Source: Actinacidiphila oryziradicis
GTDB lineage: Bacteria; Actinomycetota; Actinomycetes; Streptomycetales; Streptomycetaceae
Length of the DNA: 64,000 bases
Assembly (NCBI RefSeq): GCF_005047355.1
Contig: NZ_SUMC01000046.1
Span: 1-64,000, forward strand
Direction of reading: 5' to 3'
A program made the position numbers and the translations under genes. This document shows, one piece after another, positions 1 through 9,135 of the stretch (positions are counted from its first letter, which is position 1; each line of letters starts with the position of its first letter). The notes under the pieces were generated by a model, which made no database searches, was not told where the DNA came from, and saw nothing but the letters and a program-made list of their open reading frames with translations.

Positions 1-1
1 A

Positions 2-82
2 CCCAAGCTCCCCGAGGCCGCCTGGATCAACAAGCCCGACCAACCCCGACCGGACGAGCAAACAATCCCGACACAGGGATAG
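2..82 (+). CDS. 3' end of an unidentified CDS entering from the left edge
   Basis: An open frame with strong G/C third positions runs from the window edge to a TAG at 80-82 and would encode the last 26 residues of a protein ending in TIPTQG. It has the codon bias of the downstream genes and lies on the same strand as the SDR gene 88 bases further on. Only the tail is visible, so no function can be given. It could also be a chance open frame, since 80 bases is very little evidence. Confidence 0.4.
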   Translation, partial: PKLPEAAWINKPDQPRPDEQTIPTQG

Positions 83-169
83 AACGATCTACCTGCCTTG
101 ATCACGTTGACAGGTTCCGGAACCCAGCCCCTCCACCACCCCTGATCGTCAATCGAACCGGAGGGCCCC

Positions 170-1189
170 ATGAGCGCACACCGTCCCGGACAGGTCGTCG
201 TCATCACCGGAGCCAGCGGCGGCATCGGACGCGCGGCCGCGCAGGCCTTCGCCGCCCGCGGAGCAAAGGTCGCCTTGCTCGCCCGCGGCGAGACGGGACT
301 GGCCGGCGCGGCCCACGACGTCGAAGAGGCAGGCGGACAAGCCCTGCAGGTCCCCACCGACATGGCTGACCCCGATCAGGTCGATGCCGCCGCCGCGCGT
401 ACCGAGCAGGAATTCGGACCGATCGACGTGTGGGTCAACGTCGCCTTCACCTCCGTGTTCGCCCAGTTCACCGACATCACCGCAGAGGAGTACAAGCGGG
501 TCACCGAGGTCAACTACCTCGGCTACGTCTACGGCACCATGGCCGCCCTCAAACGCATGCAACCCCGCGACAGCGGAACCATCGTGCAGGTCGGCTCCGC
601 CCTGGCCTACCGCGGCATCCCCCTGCAGACCGCCTACTGCGGCTCCAAGCACGCCATCCAGGGCTTCCACGAAGCACTGCGCTGCGAACTGCTCCACAAC
701 AAGAGCAACATCCACACCACCATGGTCCAGATGCCCGCCGTCAACACCCCCCAGTTCGACTGGGTCCTGAACAAACTGCCCAAGCCCGCGCAACCCGTCC
801 CGCCCATCTACCAGCCCGAAGTCGCCGCCCGCGCCGTCCTGTACGCGGCCGACCACCCCCACCGCCGCGAGTACTGGGTCGGCGGCAGCACCATGGGCAC
901 CCTCATCGCCAACGCCCTCGCCCCAGGACTGCTCGACCGCTACCTGGCCAAGACCGGCTTCGCCTCCCAACAGGACGACCGCCCCTCACCCGAGGACCAC
1001 CCGACCAACCTGTGGCATCCCGCCGACGGAAAGGACGGGCACGACTACACCGCCCACGGCAGCTTCGACACCCGCTCTACCCACCGCAGCCCGCAACTGT
1101 GGGCCTCCCAGCACCACGGCGCCCTCGCCGCCGCAGCCGCAGCCGGGATCCTCACCGCCGCAGCGGTCGCCCTGCGGGCACGCCGATGA
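170..1189 (+). CDS. SDR-family oxidoreductase (classical, C-terminally extended)
   Basis: Predicted NAD(P)-dependent short-chain dehydrogenase/reductase of 339 residues. The Rossmann motif TGASGGIG is near residue 14, the catalytic Tyr-Lys pair is in YCGSK, and a Ser lies upstream in VGSA. The NNAG motif is altered to VNVA, as in some divergent Streptomyces SDRs. After the SDR core (about 250 residues) there is a long polar extension ending in an Ala-rich hydrophobic stretch followed by RARR, which may be a C-terminal membrane anchor. The ATG at 170 follows a good GGAGGG ribosome-binding site. The stop overlaps the next gene as ATGA, so the two are probably co-translated. A diverged, broken copy of its C-terminal half lies at 54085-54423. 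Substrate is unknown. Confidence 0.85.
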   Translation: MSAHRPGQVVVITGASGGIGRAAAQAFAARGAKVALLARGETGLAGAAHDVEEAGGQALQVPTDMADPDQVDAAAARTEQEFGPIDVWVNVAFTSVFAQFTDITAEEYKRVTEVNYLGYVYGTMAALKRMQPRDSGTIVQVGSALAYRGIPLQTAYCGSKHAIQGFHEALRCELLHNKSNIHTTMVQMPAVNTPQFDWVLNKLPKPAQPVPPIYQPEVAARAVLYAADHPHRREYWVGGSTMGTLIANALAPGLLDRYLAKTGFASQQDDRPSPEDHPTNLWHPADGKDGHDYTAHGSFDTRSTHRSPQLWASQHHGALAAAAAAGILTAAAVALRARR

Positions 1190-1551
1190 ACAAGCTGGCC
1201 ACTGTCCGGGCCGGCTACGGACTGCTCCAACTCTCGCCTCCTGCCCGAGCGTTCACACAGCTGAGGAATGCACCCGGGCGCCGAGTCGTACGGATTCTCG
1301 GTGGCCGCCACCTCGCCCAGGCCGCAGTGTGCGCTGCCGAACCTACCGCGGCTGTCATGACCGTCGGCGTCGAAGTCGACCTACTGCACGCGGCCAGCAT
1401 GCTCGCCCTGGCCGCAACCAGTCGCCGGTACCGCCGAGCCGCACTCACCGACGCCGGCATCTCCATGGCCTTCGCCGCAGCAGGCGGCATCGCCGCCCAC
1501 AGGAACGCCCCGCACCCACCTGTCGGACAGCGGCACGGTCTAAATCCATAG
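1186..1551 (+). CDS. small Ala-rich, possibly membrane-associated protein
   Basis: A 121-residue protein that starts at the ATG overlapping the SDR stop codon (ATGA) and is therefore probably translationally coupled to it. It contains two moderately hydrophobic Ala/Leu-rich segments (around residues 65-80 and 90-105) separated by a basic SRRYRRA loop, suggesting a small membrane protein, with an Arg-rich N-terminal half. I do not recognise the family. The tight coupling implies a shared role with the SDR, which is an inference only. Confidence 0.6.
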   Translation: MNKLATVRAGYGLLQLSPPARAFTQLRNAPGRRVVRILGGRHLAQAAVCAAEPTAAVMTVGVEVDLLHAASMLALAATSRRYRRAALTDAGISMAFAAAGGIAAHRNAPHPPVGQRHGLNP

Positions 1552-2212
1552 CTACGTAAAAAGCGTGCATGAATGAGACTCAAACCGCCACAGGGAGGCT
1601 GAACGAAACCGCCACCCTGCCCTCCTCCGAGTGCCGGACACGTGCACGAACCACCGCCCTGAGCAGGCAATATACAGAAGCGCTTCCATCACGCGGAAGT
1701 CACGTTGCGGCACTATGCCCCCCGTCCGGACGATGTCGGACACACACGCTGCCCACCAGGGACCGGGAGCCAGCCCATGACGAAATTCTCCAGAAACCAG
1801 TGGTACATCTGACGCACCTTTCTGACCTGCGCTTCTGCGGGAGCGAACCGGCTGTGACCTGCTAGGACGGGTTGCAGAGGCGATCGGAGGCAATCAGAGG
1901 ATGTCGCTCTGATTCGACCCCGATTCGACCCGGGTCGCTCAGAGGCAGTCAGAGGCAATCCCCTCTGATGTGGCCCCCGAACGACCCGAGTCGGACGGTG
2001 CGGATCTGGGGCTGGTTTCTCTGGCGGCGCTCCGATTTGACTTTGGTCGAGACGTGATGGGGACGTCTGCCTCCACCCGGAGCCAGGCATACGAGAGCCC
2101 CCAGGACGGCAATCCTGGAGGCTTCGCCGGGACCGATGGAGGTCGGTCCGGACACCACCGCTGGTTTTAGCGGGCCCGGTGGCGTCCACGTCCTTACGGG
2201 ACAAACCCCACG
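1552..2212. other. non-coding stretch upstream of the plasmid/ICE-like HTH genes
   Basis: No convincing gene was seen in this 660-base stretch. Its right half holds short phased direct and inverted repeats (annotated separately), and it precedes a gene set typical of integrative or plasmid replication/control modules. Confidence 0.5.
1890..1970. repeat. iteron-like cluster of 10-11 bp direct and inverted repeats
   Basis: GATTCGACCC occurs at 1911-1920 and again at 1922-1931. AGAGGCAGTC and AGAGGCAATC lie back to back at 1941-1960. CTCTGAT occurs at 1907 and 1963, and its reverse complement ATCAGAG at 1893. Spacings of 10-11 bases equal one helical turn, which is what binding arrays for a replication initiator or repressor look like. 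The cluster lies about 250 bases upstream of an HTH gene of a plasmid/ICE type. A binding function is inferred. Confidence 0.4.
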
Positions 2213-3064
2213 ATGCCACACGGCACCCACCCAGCACCGCCGCGCCACGAGCCATCTCAACCCACAGCGAAGCAACCCCAGGCAGGCACAGCCGCCCACG
2301 CTCCGCTCGGCAGGCTGGGACTGCAGCACCTCCCCCAGGCAGCGGCCGACCTGATTCTGCTCGGCGACCTCACCGGCCGCTACGCCACCGGCGCCTACAG
2401 CACCCTCACCCCCGACCGGCGCACCCTGATCCCACGCGAGGACCGGCACGGCGCCGCCGAACACGGGCACCGCGTCACCGCAGCGATCGCCTGCCACCTC
2501 GCCCGCGTCGGCGGAACCCTCGACCAGCTCACGCAGCTCCTGATGCACCCGGACCACGAAGGCGGTCGGCACCCGCAGCACATCGCGCTGCGCTCCGGGC
2601 ACGCCCGAGCCCTGGACTACCTGCACCGCGTGTGGGCCAGCGCCTGCGCAACGGTCAGCGGAACCGTGGCCGTGGAGTCCCGCCACCACGCCCACTCAGA
2701 CCTGGCCGCCCTGCGCGACCGGATCGAGACCTCGCCCTGGTTCGGTGAACGCGGCCGCACCGCCCTACGGGTCCTCCGGGCGCACCTGACCTTCGCCGAG
2801 GCCGCGGGCGGCCGCCAGCACAACGCCAGCGAACGCCAGACCGCCGAGGAAGCCGGGATCTCCCGGCAGACCCTCCGCAACGCCTACGAGACCATCCTCA
2901 AACCCGGCGGGTGGCTGCGCCGGCTGCGGGTCGGTCGGGGCACGGAAGGCTCCACCTGGTACCTCGCCGACGGCGCCGCGCACCGCTCTGAGCTGTTGCT
3001 GTCTCGTACCCGGACCACCCAGTTCCCCCCCCGACCGGGCCCTTGGGGAGTGGTCCCACCCTGA
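2213..3064 (+). CDS. actinobacterial plasmid/ICE-type protein with C-terminal helix-turn-helix
   Basis: A 283-residue basic protein of a type I associate with Streptomyces integrative elements and linear or circular plasmids. A His/Pro-rich N-terminus leads into an alpha-helical body (LTGRYATGAYSTL onwards). A helix-turn-helix lies around residues 205-230 (SERQTAEEAGISRQTLRNAYE), followed by a small wing ending in STWYL. It sits directly upstream of two further HTH genes on the same strand with only 7 bases to the next, so the three form one operon. A role in replication or transfer control is inferred from the neighbourhood and the iteron-like repeats upstream. The exact function is unknown. 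Confidence 0.6.
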   Translation: MPHGTHPAPPRHEPSQPTAKQPQAGTAAHAPLGRLGLQHLPQAAADLILLGDLTGRYATGAYSTLTPDRRTLIPREDRHGAAEHGHRVTAAIACHLARVGGTLDQLTQLLMHPDHEGGRHPQHIALRSGHARALDYLHRVWASACATVSGTVAVESRHHAHSDLAALRDRIETSPWFGERGRTALRVLRAHLTFAEAAGGRQHNASERQTAEEAGISRQTLRNAYETILKPGGWLRRLRVGRGTEGSTWYLADGAAHRSELLLSRTRTTQFPPRPGPWGVVPP

Positions 3065-3071
3065 GACGCCA

Positions 3072-3755
3072 GTGACGGCCGACATCGATTCCACCGTCAT
3101 CAGCCACCTCATGGCCCTCGATGCTTTCGCCCACCACGGCCTCGGCAGCTCCGCCCTCATGGTCATCGCGGCCCTGCACGCCCGCCCCGGCCAGACCGTC
3201 ACCGAACTGATCGCCACCTCATCCGTATCCCGCGCGACCGTCTACCGGGCCCTGCGCCGCCTCGCGGCCCACGGCCTGGTCCAGCACGACGGCGAAGCCT
3301 GGGACCTGGCACCCCGCGCGCTGGAAGGCATCGGCAACGGCCACCTCGAAGCCGGTACCGCGCCTGCGGTGCCGCCCGCGCGGGGCTGGGACGACATCGC
3401 CCAGCGCTATGGCACTGCGGGCGTCGCAGCGCACCGCACAGCGGTCCACGCCGCCGAACGCGCGGCCTACCGGGCTGCTTTGGAGCGGCGGGCTGAGCAT
3501 CGCAACGAGGCCCTGGTCATCATGCACGGCGGCCAGCCCGTCCTGGTGCCCGCAACCCGCGCCGATGAAGTCCCGTTGGAGTGGCGAGGCCCCGGCGGAG
3601 GAGTCATCGACCCCGCCACCGGCCGCACCGTCGAGGAATGGAAGGTCGCCACTGACGGCCGCCTGATCCTTATCACCTCAGCCGACCAGCGCACCCACGA
3701 CGAACTGGTCGCCGCCCACGCCCAAGCCGTCACCGAATGGGAATCCGCCGCATGA
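3072..3755 (+). CDS. winged-helix transcriptional regulator (MarR/IclR-like N-terminus)
   Basis: A 227-residue protein with an N-terminal winged helix at about residues 15-80. A recognition-helix segment reads SVSRATVYRALRRLAAHG and is followed by a short wing (LVQHDG.AWDL). The remaining 140 residues form an Ala/Glu/Arg-rich helical domain with no motif I recognise. The GTG start at 3072 lies 7 bases after the preceding gene. The end overlaps the next start as ATGA. It is the middle gene of a three-gene HTH operon of plasmid/ICE type and probably an autoregulator or copy/transfer control protein (inference). Confidence 0.65.
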   Translation: MTADIDSTVISHLMALDAFAHHGLGSSALMVIAALHARPGQTVTELIATSSVSRATVYRALRRLAAHGLVQHDGEAWDLAPRALEGIGNGHLEAGTAPAVPPARGWDDIAQRYGTAGVAAHRTAVHAAERAAYRAALERRAEHRNEALVIMHGGQPVLVPATRADEVPLEWRGPGGGVIDPATGRTVEEWKVATDGRLILITSADQRTHDELVAAHAQAVTEWESAA

Positions 3756-3912
3756 ACCAACCCTCCCCCACCCCGCGCGCCGCCCTCCTGCTCCAACAGG
3801 CGCAGACCCTGCGTGCCCGCTACGAAGCAGGGGCCACGGTCGACCAACTCGCAGCCGCCACGGGGCTGTCGCACGGCACCATCATCAACCGGCTGCACGC
3901 GGCGAGAACGTG
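3752..3912 (+). pseudogene. small HTH protein truncated by an IS1182 remnant
   Basis: Starts at the ATG overlapping the previous stop and encodes an intact N-terminal helix-turn-helix (YEAGATVDQLAAATGLSHGT, then LHAAR). This is typical of the small 60-80 residue DNA-binding proteins found in actinobacterial integrative elements. After about residue 52 the reading frame passes into transposase DNA read in the wrong frame, so the natural C-terminus has been lost. The open frame continues to 4519 but that part is a shadow of the transposase. Confidence 0.6.
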
Positions 3913-4851
3913 GCCAGCAGCGACCGCACCGCCGCCCTACGTGCCCGGGACCGGCTGCGTCCGCGGGCCGAGAAGGACGGTCTGCCGCCAACCGGCCGGC
4001 GCCTGGAGTCGCCCTACGACCTCGAGGCCCGCTACACGCGCCGCGGGCACCGGACCTGGGTCGGCTATCTCGCTCATGCCACCGAGACCTGCGACGAAGG
4101 CAGCATCAACGTCATCACGGACGTGGCCACCACCGTCCCCACCGGCGACAGCGTGGCCCTGCCCGGCATCCACACCCGGCTGGGGCGCCGCCGCCTGCTG
4201 CCCACCGAGCACCTCGTCGACACCGGCTACACCTCCGTTGCACTCCATGACGCCGCCGCCCGCACCCACCGCGTCACCATGGTCGGCCCGCTCAGGACCA
4301 ACAACTCCCGGCAGCGCAAGACCGGCGACGGGTTCGCCCGGGAGAACTTCGTCATCGACTTCGAGCGCCGCGAGGTCACCTGCCCCAACGGCCAGGTCAG
4401 CGGCAACTGGAACGAGCTTCCGGCGATGGCCCCTTTCACGGTGGTCCGGTTCGACAAGCGGCAGTGCGGGCCGTGCCCCGAAAAGCCCTCGTGCACCTCC
4501 GGGGCGGCACGGACCGTGAACTTCCTCCCCCAACACCTCCACGAACTCCAGGCCCGGAACCGCTGCGACCAGCAGGACCCGCAGTGGCAGCGGCTCTACG
4601 CCTCACGCTCCGGCATCGAGGGCACCATGAACGAGCTGGTCAACGGCCACCGGATGCGCCGCTGCCGCTACCACGGCGTGTCCAAGGCCCACGTCCAGCG
4701 CGTCCTGACCGCGATCGCCGTCAACATCGAACGCCTCAGCACCCAGGAACCGGCAGACTCCACCTACCGCCCCCGCTCACCGACGGCGTTCCAGCAGTAC
4801 CTCGACGAGAACGACTTACCCCGCCCTCGCTGGTGGCGCCAAGGGCAATGA
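3912..4851 (+). pseudogene. IS1182-family transposase, 5'-truncated
   Basis: The frame encodes the central and C-terminal part of an IS1182-type DDE transposase: SPYDLEARYTRRG (first catalytic region), EHLVDTGY, the cysteine cluster CGPCPEKPSC, and the C-terminal signature GIEGTMNELV followed by YHGVSKAHVQ. The N-terminal roughly 200 residues and any start codon of the full enzyme are absent, so it is a dead copy. Its left edge cuts the small HTH gene, giving the insertion or deletion point near 3912. No terminal inverted repeat could be identified by eye at either side. Confidence 0.75.
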
Positions 4852-5693
4852 TCAAGAAATCTCAAGATCCCCGACAGAGTCTCTCAAGGACTTCACCCAG
4901 CTCTTCAGCACGGTGCATGCACCACCAGCCCTCTGACGCTCCCTGACCGACCTGCCCGAAAGGGCCCGAGACCTGTGGACAAGTGGAAGAGCTGGACAGA
5001 CCAGCGGCCACCCCACGCCCGAATCCGCAACGCACCCTCGACACGGCCTGCACAACCCCGAAACGATCACACCGGAATCAAGCCGGTGGATCCGGGTTCA
5101 GGCCGGGGTCCGGCCTGTGCCCAGAACTCACTTGGGGAGATCCATTGAAGAGCGAGCAAAGCCACGCTCGACCACCAGCGCATGGCCCCCATTCCGCCCG
5201 ATCGTCAGCCTAGGGTGTCCGGGCTGTCCGGCTTACAGACAGCTGCAACCCCCGCCGCACCACCCCGCACCACCTGACGCGGATAACCGCGGTCAACAGC
5301 GGGGAATCGCAACTGACCGCCATCAAGCCTCACCAACGTCCGGCACGTCTTCACCACCACCCCCGGCCAGCCCTGGTGGCCCCTGCCCATACGCCCCGGA
5401 GAGCGCGCCTACCAGTTCGACCCCACCACCGGCGCCCCCACCACCGGCAGCGGCCGCCCCTACCCGCACCCCGTACTCCCGCCCGTGATCGCCGCCATTG
5501 ATAAGGCTCTTTGAAAAAACGGCCAGGCATACTCGTTGCGCCACTTGGTCCGTCGTTCAAAAGTCCGCTCGTCGGCGGCGACGACTGGCGGGGCAGCAGG
5601 ACATCGGCCTCGGTGCGGAGGGCGGTAACGAGCTCTTCACGTGCCGCGTGAACGAGTCGAACGGCTCTCGGCGACGAGCGTGGATCGGCTGGG
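4852..5693. other. intergenic graveyard after the IS1182 remnant
   Basis: No intact gene is supported. A perfect small hairpin lies at 5099-5117 (8-bp stem CAGGCCGG, 3-base loop). The frame 5317-5514 on the + strand has G/C-rich third positions and reads like the tail of a protein (TTPGQPWWPLP, then PPVIAAIDKAL before TGA) but has no start codon. It is probably a gene remnant. Nothing else was recognised. Confidence 0.4.
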
Positions 5694-6047
5694 TCAGCCG
5701 GCGTGGCGGCTCGCGTCAGCCTCATGCTCGGCGGCGGAGCGGGCCGCCGTTGCGACTGCCTGGAGCGCGTCGAGGTGGGCAGCGAGCGCGTCGCCGCCCA
5801 CAGGAGTCAGCGCAAGCCAGGTTCGGGCCCTGCGGCCGAGGCGACCCTTGCGGACGTCGATGTAGCCAGCTTCTTCGAGCGTCCTGGCGATCTTGCTCAG
5901 TGCCGAGTCGGACAGTTCGCATCGGTCGCGTACGAGCGCGAAGTCCGCTTCGATACAGCCGGAGAGGAATGCCAACACAGCCAGCCGGCTCGGATGGTGC
6001 AGGAGTTCGTTGAAGCCCGCCTGGGCCAGGCCCCGATCAGCGGGCAT
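5694..6047 (-). CDS. winged-helix transcriptional regulator
   Basis: A 117-residue DNA-binding protein of the MarR/ArsR-like winged-helix type that is usually encoded beside a small membrane protein in Streptomyces. FNELLHHPSRLAVLAFL begins the fold, the helix-turn-helix is around CELSDSALSKIARTLEEAGYI, and the basic wing is RKGRLGRRARTW. I chose the ATG at 6047 because a GGGGGAG ribosome-binding site precedes it; longer open frame to 6188 has no comparable signal. It overlaps the end of the upstream membrane-protein gene by 11 bases, so the pair is one operon. Ligand and targets are unknown. Confidence 0.8.
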   Translation of the reverse strand: MPADRGLAQAGFNELLHHPSRLAVLAFLSGCIEADFALVRDRCELSDSALSKIARTLEEAGYIDVRKGRLGRRARTWLALTPVGGDALAAHLDALQAVATAARSAAEHEADASRHAG

Positions 6048-6591
6048 GGGCTCCCCCAGCGCCGGGAGGCAGTGACCGGTTGCGCCGCGCGAAGAGGCCC
6101 CAGGCCGCTGCGGAGCCAACGACGGCGGGGACCACGATGCACGTGGCGTCACCGCTGCTGACGAGCCGGCACACTGCCCAGGTGGCAAAGCTCAACGCGC
6201 CGAGCCCCATCGCCTCACCCACGAGCCGTATGTTGCGAAGGCGTTTGGACAGTGTGTCCTTCACCCCTGTGACCTGGACGCTCATCCGGCGGGCCAACCA
6301 TGCGATGCACCAGGTGAGCATCGCTCCCGGCAGTGCAGCCAGCGGTACCTCCTGCGTGGCGGCAAGCGCCGCCACGTCCAGGCCGATGAGCAGACCCGCC
6401 ATCATCGGGAACCAACCCGGAGCCCGCCGCCCCCGCACCCCCGCCCGAACCGACTTCACGTGAGCCAGCGTGTCCGCCGCCTGCGCCGGGGACACCACCG
6501 CGCGCTGTGAACCGCCGCTTTGATCACCAAGAGACACGAGACCGCACGACCTTCTCTGCAGCAGAACGATGAGGTTGCCAGCATGGCACAC
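6037..6591 (-). CDS. membrane protein paired with the winged-helix regulator
   Basis: A protein of up to 184 residues with four probable transmembrane segments: two around APGWFPMMAGLLIGLDVAA / PLAALPGAMLTWCIAW, then two around MGLGALSFATWAVCRL / CIVVPAVVGSAAAWGLF, separated by a basic loop (KRLRNIR). The true start is uncertain. GTG codons within the first 35 residues (for example at the segment VSLGDQ) would give a more typical 145-165 residue product. The 3' end overlaps the regulator gene, so both are co-transcribed. Function is unknown; a sensory or anti-regulator role for the pair is conjecture. Confidence 0.65.
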   Translation of the reverse strand: MCHAGNLIVLLQRRSCGLVSLGDQSGGSQRAVVSPAQAADTLAHVKSVRAGVRGRRAPGWFPMMAGLLIGLDVAALAATQEVPLAALPGAMLTWCIAWLARRMSVQVTGVKDTLSKRLRNIRLVGEAMGLGALSFATWAVCRLVSSGDATCIVVPAVVGSAAAWGLFARRNRSLPPGAGGAHAR

Positions 6592-6677
6592 ACTTTCCTA
6601 GTCGGAAAGTCACATGTTCAGCCCACGGGGAACCGCTGCCCGCAGTTGACGTTGACGGGGAGATCCAGCGAGCAACT

Positions 6678-6977
6678 GTGGGGTTGTCCCCGAGCAAGGA
6701 GTGCCCGTTTTCAACGAGCGCCATCACCATCAAGGCCGAACGGTGCGGCCCCTACCGCGACGCCTTCGGCCTGTGCACCGGCTGCGGACTGCGCGGCCGC
6801 GTCCAGCACCGCTGCACAGCCGACGACCCCGACCGCGCCCGCGAGTCCATCCGCGCCCCCCACGCCCCGCCCTGGAAATGGGTGCCCTGCCCGCACAGCT
6901 GCGGCCAGGTCGACCAGCCGGAGATCCGCCCCAGCGTCTTGTACGGACTGGTCCCGCAGCTCAGCCCGAACCGCTAG
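6678..6977 (+). CDS. small cysteine-rich protein, possible zinc ribbon
   Basis: A 99-residue frame with consistent G/C third positions starting at GTG 6678. It contains CGPYRDAFGLCTGCGLRGR, then C in VQHRC, and CPHSCGQVD near the end, a spacing that would suit one or two zinc knuckles. No family was recognised. The N-terminal 20 residues look less gene-like, so the start may lie further in or the gene may be a fragment of a longer protein. Confidence 0.4.
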   Translation: MGLSPSKECPFSTSAITIKAERCGPYRDAFGLCTGCGLRGRVQHRCTADDPDRARESIRAPHAPPWKWVPCPHSCGQVDQPEIRPSVLYGLVPQLSPNR

Positions 6978-7103
6978 CTCCGTACTTCGCAAATGGCTGA
7001 GTCGGGTGGAGTTGCTGGCTGGCCGTGTCCGGTTCGGGGGCGGTCGTGACGGGGTGTGACGAAGTCTCCCCGGTCTCCGCGGCTGCGGACGCTGCGCCCG
7101 CGC

Positions 7104-7485
7104 ATGGAATGTGTGGTCACCTACGAAGCCACCTTGGGCTGGAGTGTGGTCGGCATCGCAGTCCTCGCGGCAGCCGCGATCTCTGCCCGGTCGGTGGCCC
7201 TGGCCGGGTTCGGCCTGGAATCCCTCATCGAGATCGGCGTCCACCGTGGTGACCTGGGAGCTGTCCGGCACCGGTGAGAACCGCCAGTGCCGCGCGATGC
7301 GGCTGAGCGGCGTCGGCCTCGCGCTGCGGGCGCTCTATCTGCTGGTGCAGTCCACCTGGGCGCTGGTCACCGGCTTTCACCCGCACCAGTCCCCGCTAGG
7401 CATCGTCTGGACCGTGGTGACTACCGTCGTGATGTTCGTCCTGGCCGCGGCCAACGCCCGCACCGGCACTGTCCTGGTCTGGTAG
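7104..7485 (+). pseudogene. cation-transporter (CDF-like) membrane domain, frameshifted and truncated
   Basis: Two adjacent reading frames together give a transmembrane domain of the cation diffusion facilitator type. The first frame contains LAAAAISARSVALAGFGLESLIEIG. After a shift near 7240 the second frame continues STVVTWELSGTGENRQ, LRALYLLVQSTWALVTG and GIVWTVVTTVVMFVLA. Restoring the usual ESLIEIGAST motif would need two extra bases at the break. The gene then stops after about 125 residues, half the family's length, so the C-terminal transmembrane helices are missing. A short stretch at about 22950-22976 matches its 5' end (shared 16-mer GTCACCTACGAAGCCA), probably another fragment of the same family. 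Confidence 0.65.
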
Positions 7486-7929
7486 ATCTTTTCGAGGAAC
7501 CACTGACCATGCCCTCGCGGTCGTGTTGACGGATCGAGCGATGCGATTTTTCAGAAATCGCCGCTGCCAGGTGTGACACTTCCGGGCCCGACAGCGCTGA
7601 ATAGATGGACGCGTTGCTCAGGCAGCGGCCGTCCTTCGCCCCGGACCCGAACCGTGGGCGAGTTCCTGTCCCGGTCTGGCGTTCCCGTGGGGGGAAACGC
7701 CGGTCGGGGCGGGGCCGCATCCTGGTGGGGCACATGACGGCCCCGGTCGTCCGCCTCCCCTGTGGCGGACGACCGGGGCTTCCCGCTCGCAACCTACTGC
7801 CCGGCCACCGGTGCGCCCGGCGGTCTGTACGCTGACCGCGTTACTCTCCGTGTGCCTAATGGCCGGGTCCGGGGAAGTTGGGCCTGCGGCCCGTCGAGCT
7901 GGCTGATTCGAATCGAGGATGGTACGCGA
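7486..7929. other. intergenic region upstream of the Ser/Thr kinase
   Basis: No gene was supported here. The stretch contains a strong hairpin at 7741-7778 (separate entry) and a weaker one at about 7678-7702. The kinase promoter probably lies between the hairpin and 7930, but no clear -35/-10 pair was seen. Confidence 0.5.
7741..7778. terminator. perfect 15-bp stem hairpin
   Basis: CCCCGGTCGTCCGCC at 7741-7755 pairs exactly with GGCGGACGACCGGGG at 7764-7778 across an 8-base loop. There is no T tract, which is usual for actinobacterial terminators. It lies after the broken transporter and before the kinase, so it probably separates the two transcription units. Confidence 0.6.
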
Positions 7930-9135
7930 GTGCTGGTGGCGGGGCGGTACCGGTTGGACGCGGTGATCGGCCGTGGCGGGATGGGGGAGGTCTGGGGTGC
8001 CTCGGACGAGGTGCTGGGCCGGCCGGTGGCGGTGAAACTGCTGCTGGGTGGTGGATCCGACGAGGAGGCGACCGCGCGCTTCCGGCTGGAGGCCCAGACG
8101 GCAGCGCGTCTGAACGACCCGCACGTGGTGACCGTGTTCGACTTCGGTTCCTGGGACGGCCGCTTCTTCCTGGTGATGGAGCTGGTCGAGGGCAGCAGCC
8201 TGGCCCAGGACTTGGCAGCGGGCGCCGGGTTCAGCCCCCAGCGCGTCGCTGGCATCGCCGCCCAGGCAGCCGCCGGCCTGGCCGCGGCCCACGGTCAGGG
8301 AGTGGTCCACCGCGACATCAAACCCGGCAACTTGATGCAGGATGCCCTCGGGGCGGTGAAGATAGGCGACTTCGGCATCGCCCGGTTCGTCGACGATGCC
8401 TCGGCCGCGCTCACCAGCGCCGGCCAGATCGTGGGCACCAGCCTCTACCTCGCTCCCGAGCGCGCGCTCGGCAAGCCGGCCGGGCCCGGCTCGGACGTCT
8501 ACTCCCTCGGCTGCGTCCTCTACCAGTTGCTGGCAGGCGAACCCCCCTTCCAGGCGGACACCGCCGCAGCCGTGCTGCACCTGCACGTCGAGGCCCCGCC
8601 CCCCTCCGCTTCCCTACGGTGCCCGCAGCTGCCCGGCGCGTTCGAGCAGTACCTGCTCCGGATGCTGGCCAAGCGGCCGGAGGATCGTCCCAGCGCGCAG
8701 GAGGTGGCCGACTGGTTCGCCGGCGCGGCCTGGCGCGGCGGCGCGCAGCAGACGTACACCCTGCCGCCAACCAGCGTCCAGCCGTCTGCCGCAAACCTCC
8801 GGCGCGGTGCTCCACGGGGGCGGCAGCGCGTCGCCTCCCGGGCGCAGATGAGCGTCCGCATACGGGCTCACCTGCGGCGGCACAAGATGCTGACCACCGT
8901 GACCGCCGGGGTCACAGCCTTCGTGGCCGCCGCGCTGCTCAGCGCGGCCTGGTCCTCCGGCGACAGCGGGCCGCAGCACCCCGATGCGGGGCCCTCCCAG
9001 ACGGCGAGGACCTCCTCCACCAGCCCCGCGTCACCGGCCCCGGCAGCTTCCCCGTCCGGGATCCCGGCCACCGTCCCGGCCCACGCCCAGGGCAAGGGAC
9101 ACGGGGAGGACGGGAAGAAGCACCGCACGGGCTGA
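7930..9135 (+). CDS. membrane-anchored serine/threonine protein kinase (Hanks type)
   Basis: Predicted 401-residue receptor-like kinase. All core motifs are present: Gly loop GRGGMGEVW (residues 14-22), VAVK with the ATP-binding Lys at 36, catalytic HRDIKPGN (127-134), DFG (147-149) and APE (175-177). After the catalytic domain an Arg-rich juxtamembrane region leads to a single transmembrane helix (about 320-343), followed by a short Ser/Pro/Ala-rich extracellular tail. No PASTA or other sensor repeat is present. I chose GTG 7930 because the protein then begins VLVAGRYRL just before the Gly loop and GAGGATGG precedes it; the open frame extends to 7762 without support. Standing alone, it gives no hint of its substrate. 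Confidence 0.9.
   Translation: MLVAGRYRLDAVIGRGGMGEVWGASDEVLGRPVAVKLLLGGGSDEEATARFRLEAQTAARLNDPHVVTVFDFGSWDGRFFLVMELVEGSSLAQDLAAGAGFSPQRVAGIAAQAAAGLAAAHGQGVVHRDIKPGNLMQDALGAVKIGDFGIARFVDDASAALTSAGQIVGTSLYLAPERALGKPAGPGSDVYSLGCVLYQLLAGEPPFQADTAAAVLHLHVEAPPPSASLRCPQLPGAFEQYLLRMLAKRPEDRPSAQEVADWFAGAAWRGGAQQTYTLPPTSVQPSAANLRRGAPRGRQRVASRAQMSVRIRAHLRRHKMLTTVTAGVTAFVAAALLSAAWSSGDSGPQHPDAGPSQTARTSSTSPASPAPAASPSGIPATVPAHAQGKGHGEDGKKHRTG

Noticed and set aside
7762..7929. Longer N-terminus of the Ser/Thr kinase
   Set aside because: It lacks a ribosome-binding site, begins inside the strong hairpin at 7741-7778, and adds residues not seen before the kinase Gly loop in this family.
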